Source: Desertivirga xinjiangensis
GTDB lineage: Bacteria; Bacteroidota; Bacteroidia; Sphingobacteriales; Sphingobacteriaceae
Assembly (NCBI RefSeq): GCF_024436435.1
Contig: NZ_JAFMZP010000001.1
Span: 620,001-684,000 of the forward strand
Direction: 5' to 3'
DNA: 64,000 nt
Below are positions 63,084 to 64,000 of the stretch, in pieces. The notes under the pieces were generated by a model, which saw nothing but the letters and a program-made list of their open reading frames with translations, made no database searches and was not told the origin of the DNA. Each line of letters starts with the position of its first letter. Position 1 is the first letter of the stretch. A program made the translations under genes and the position numbers.

Positions 63084-63091
63084 TAAGTTTG
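63084..63091 (+). promoter_or_regulatory. Bacteroidota -7 promoter box for the gmhB gene
   Basis: TAAGTTTG matches TAnnTTTG. It ends 5 bp before the first ATG at 63097, so transcription may start at or near the ATG. That would mean a leaderless transcript or use of the second ATG at 63103. Confidence 0.4.
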
Positions 63092-63096
63092 GGACG

Positions 63097-63588
63097 ATGG
63101 ATATGAACAAAGCGGTATTCCTTGACAGGGACGGTGTCATTAATAAAGAACTGGGTGATTATGTGTGTACCTTTGAAGATTTTCATGTACTGGAGCACAA
63201 TTTCAAACCTTTAAAAGACCTACAGGACAGAGGCTATTTATTGATAGTCATAACAAATCAAGGCGGCGTAGCAAAAGGCTGGTACAGTGAAGAAACTCTT
63301 GGTAAGATGCATCATCATCTTAAAGATACTTATGCACAGCACGGTATTCGATTAGAAGATATCTATTACTGCCGCCATCACCCGGAATATAACGGTAAAT
63401 GTCTTTGCCGCAAACCCGGTTCTCTGATGCTTGAAAAGGCGATTGCCCGTTTTAACGTGGATAAGAAACAAGCTTACTTCATTGGCGATCGTGAACGGGA
63501 TGTTATTGCCGGCGAAGCTGCGGGCATTAAAGGAATTTTAATTGATTCAGATCAGCCATTAAGTGAAGTTTTGCATCTGATAGCTTAG
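63097..63588 (+). CDS. gmhB: D-glycero-D-manno-heptose 1,7-bisphosphate 7-phosphatase
   Basis: A 163-residue HAD phosphatase of the histidinol-phosphatase/GmhB type. The D-x-D motif is in AVFLDRDGVINKELGDYV, motif II Thr in LIVITNQGGVAKGWYS, and zinc ligands in YYCRHHPEYNGKCLCRKP (the three visible Cys plus a His). The final motif is FIGDRERDVIAGEAAGIKGI. It removes the 7-phosphate in the heptose pathway for lipopolysaccharide core. An alternative start two codons later is possible because of the close promoter box. Confidence 0.9.
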   Translation: MDMNKAVFLDRDGVINKELGDYVCTFEDFHVLEHNFKPLKDLQDRGYLLIVITNQGGVAKGWYSEETLGKMHHHLKDTYAQHGIRLEDIYYCRHHPEYNGKCLCRKPGSLMLEKAIARFNVDKKQAYFIGDRERDVIAGEAAGIKGILIDSDQPLSEVLHLIA

Positions 63589-63639
63589 TCTACAGCACAA
63601 AAAATACTTGTAGCACACACCAATCTGCTTGGCGCACAC

Positions 63640-63672
63640 AAAAAAGCCGCTTTTCTTCAAAGCGGCTTTTTT
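63640..63672. terminator. Bidirectional terminator between gmhB and the permease gene
   Basis: AAAAAAGCCGCTTT ending at about 63653 pairs with AAAGCGGCTTTTTT from about 63659 across TCTTC. A-rich and T-rich flanks on both sides allow it to end both convergent genes. Confidence 0.88.
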
Positions 63673-63695
63673 ATTAACTTTAGGCTCTAAGCTCT

Positions 63696-64000
63696 TCAGT
63701 GTTCCGCCAGAGGCCCGCGCAGATCTTTTCCTACTTTACTATGGTGCCGGCTGTACGTAAAATAAATTATGATGCCGATGATCAGCCAAATGATCAATCG
63801 CTCCCAGGTATGCCATGGTAAACCTGCCATCAGGTAAAGACATACTAATATTCCGAAAATAGGTACCAGGGGGAATAACGGTGTTTTAAAAGGTCTTTTG
63901 ATCTCAGGATCTGTATATCGTAATACTAAAACTCCTGCACAAACAATCACAAATGCTAAAAGTGTTCCTATTGAAACTAATTCGCCCAGGAGATTGATTG
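63696..64000 (-). CDS. APC-family amino acid permease, C-terminal part
   Basis: The C-terminal end of a permease whose start lies beyond the right edge. The frame stays open to 64000 (LLGELVSIGTLLAFVIVCAG). The visible part has ELVSIGTLLAFVIVCAGVLV, the loop RYTDPEIKRPFKTPLFPLVP typical of cationic amino-acid transporters, and two further helices (FGILVCLYLMAGLPW, LIIWLIIGIIIYFTYS). The truncation is caused by the window edge, not a mutation. Confidence 0.85.
   Translation of the reverse strand, partial: INLLGELVSIGTLLAFVIVCAGVLVLRYTDPEIKRPFKTPLFPLVPIFGILVCLYLMAGLPWHTWERLIIWLIIGIIIYFTYSRHHSKVGKDLRGPLAEH

Overview
The window looks like a Bacteroidota chromosome, most likely a soil or aquatic Sphingobacteriaceae member close to Pedobacter. 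This is inferred from the low G+C composition, promoter boxes of the Bacteroidota type (TAnnTTTG), GH92/GH29 glycosidases with an SSS transporter, an RteC regulator, and TraE-TraN conjugation proteins of the Bacteroides conjugative-transposon type. I ran no database search; family calls come from reading motifs and protein shape.

Region 1 (1-10.7 kb) is a fucoside/mannoside utilisation locus. A divergent AraC regulator faces an SDR dehydrogenase, an enolase-superfamily L-fuconate dehydratase, a secreted five-bladed-propeller glycosidase-like protein, an SSS symporter, a GH29 alpha-fucosidase and a GH92 alpha-mannosidase. A terminator closes it. Region 2 (10.7-15.7 kb) is regulatory: an NAD-binding SDR protein overlaps a large soluble hybrid histidine kinase (unknown N-terminus, HisKA, HATPase, REC, LuxR HTH). 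After a leader packed with TACGTA motifs and a 9+9 bp inverted repeat comes rteC, a regulator known from Bacteroides conjugative elements.

Region 3 (16-48 kb) is the mobile element proper. It holds a dead IS21-family copy with intact 7-bp target duplications, then a plasmid-like replication module: a small HTH protein, an initiator, and six iterons at an exact 21-bp pitch plus two more. Next is a three-gene divergent operon that I read as a TOPRIM-effector variant of the Detocs defensive two-component system (20.2-25.2 kb). A second small HTH protein, a TOPRIM primase, a relaxosome protein, a relaxase, a ParA-type ATPase and a full type IV secretion set with its coupling protein follow (25.4-44.1 kb). 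Beyond the conjugation operon are accessory genes: a scar joining an OLD-type ATPase fragment to a PD-(D/E)xK-like nuclease fragment, a two-gene cassette with an arginase-fold (UPF0489-like) protein, and a DUF5623-like protein.

Region 4 (48.4-51.34 kb) is an integration module: tRNA-Arg(CCG), two tandem paralogous tyrosine recombinases pointing at it, and a 44-bp copy of the 3' half of the same tRNA, probably an attachment-site remnant. Region 5 (51.4-64 kb) reads as ordinary core chromosome: lipoprotein, sucC, LolD-like ABC ATPase, HAD protein, S41 and M28 peptidases, smc, 2'-5' RNA ligase-like protein, gmhB and the end of an amino-acid permease.

The most interesting system is the Detocs-like operon beside an iteron replicon on a conjugative element. 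The left limit of the element is not visible, and the position of the tRNA relative to the conjugation genes is puzzling.
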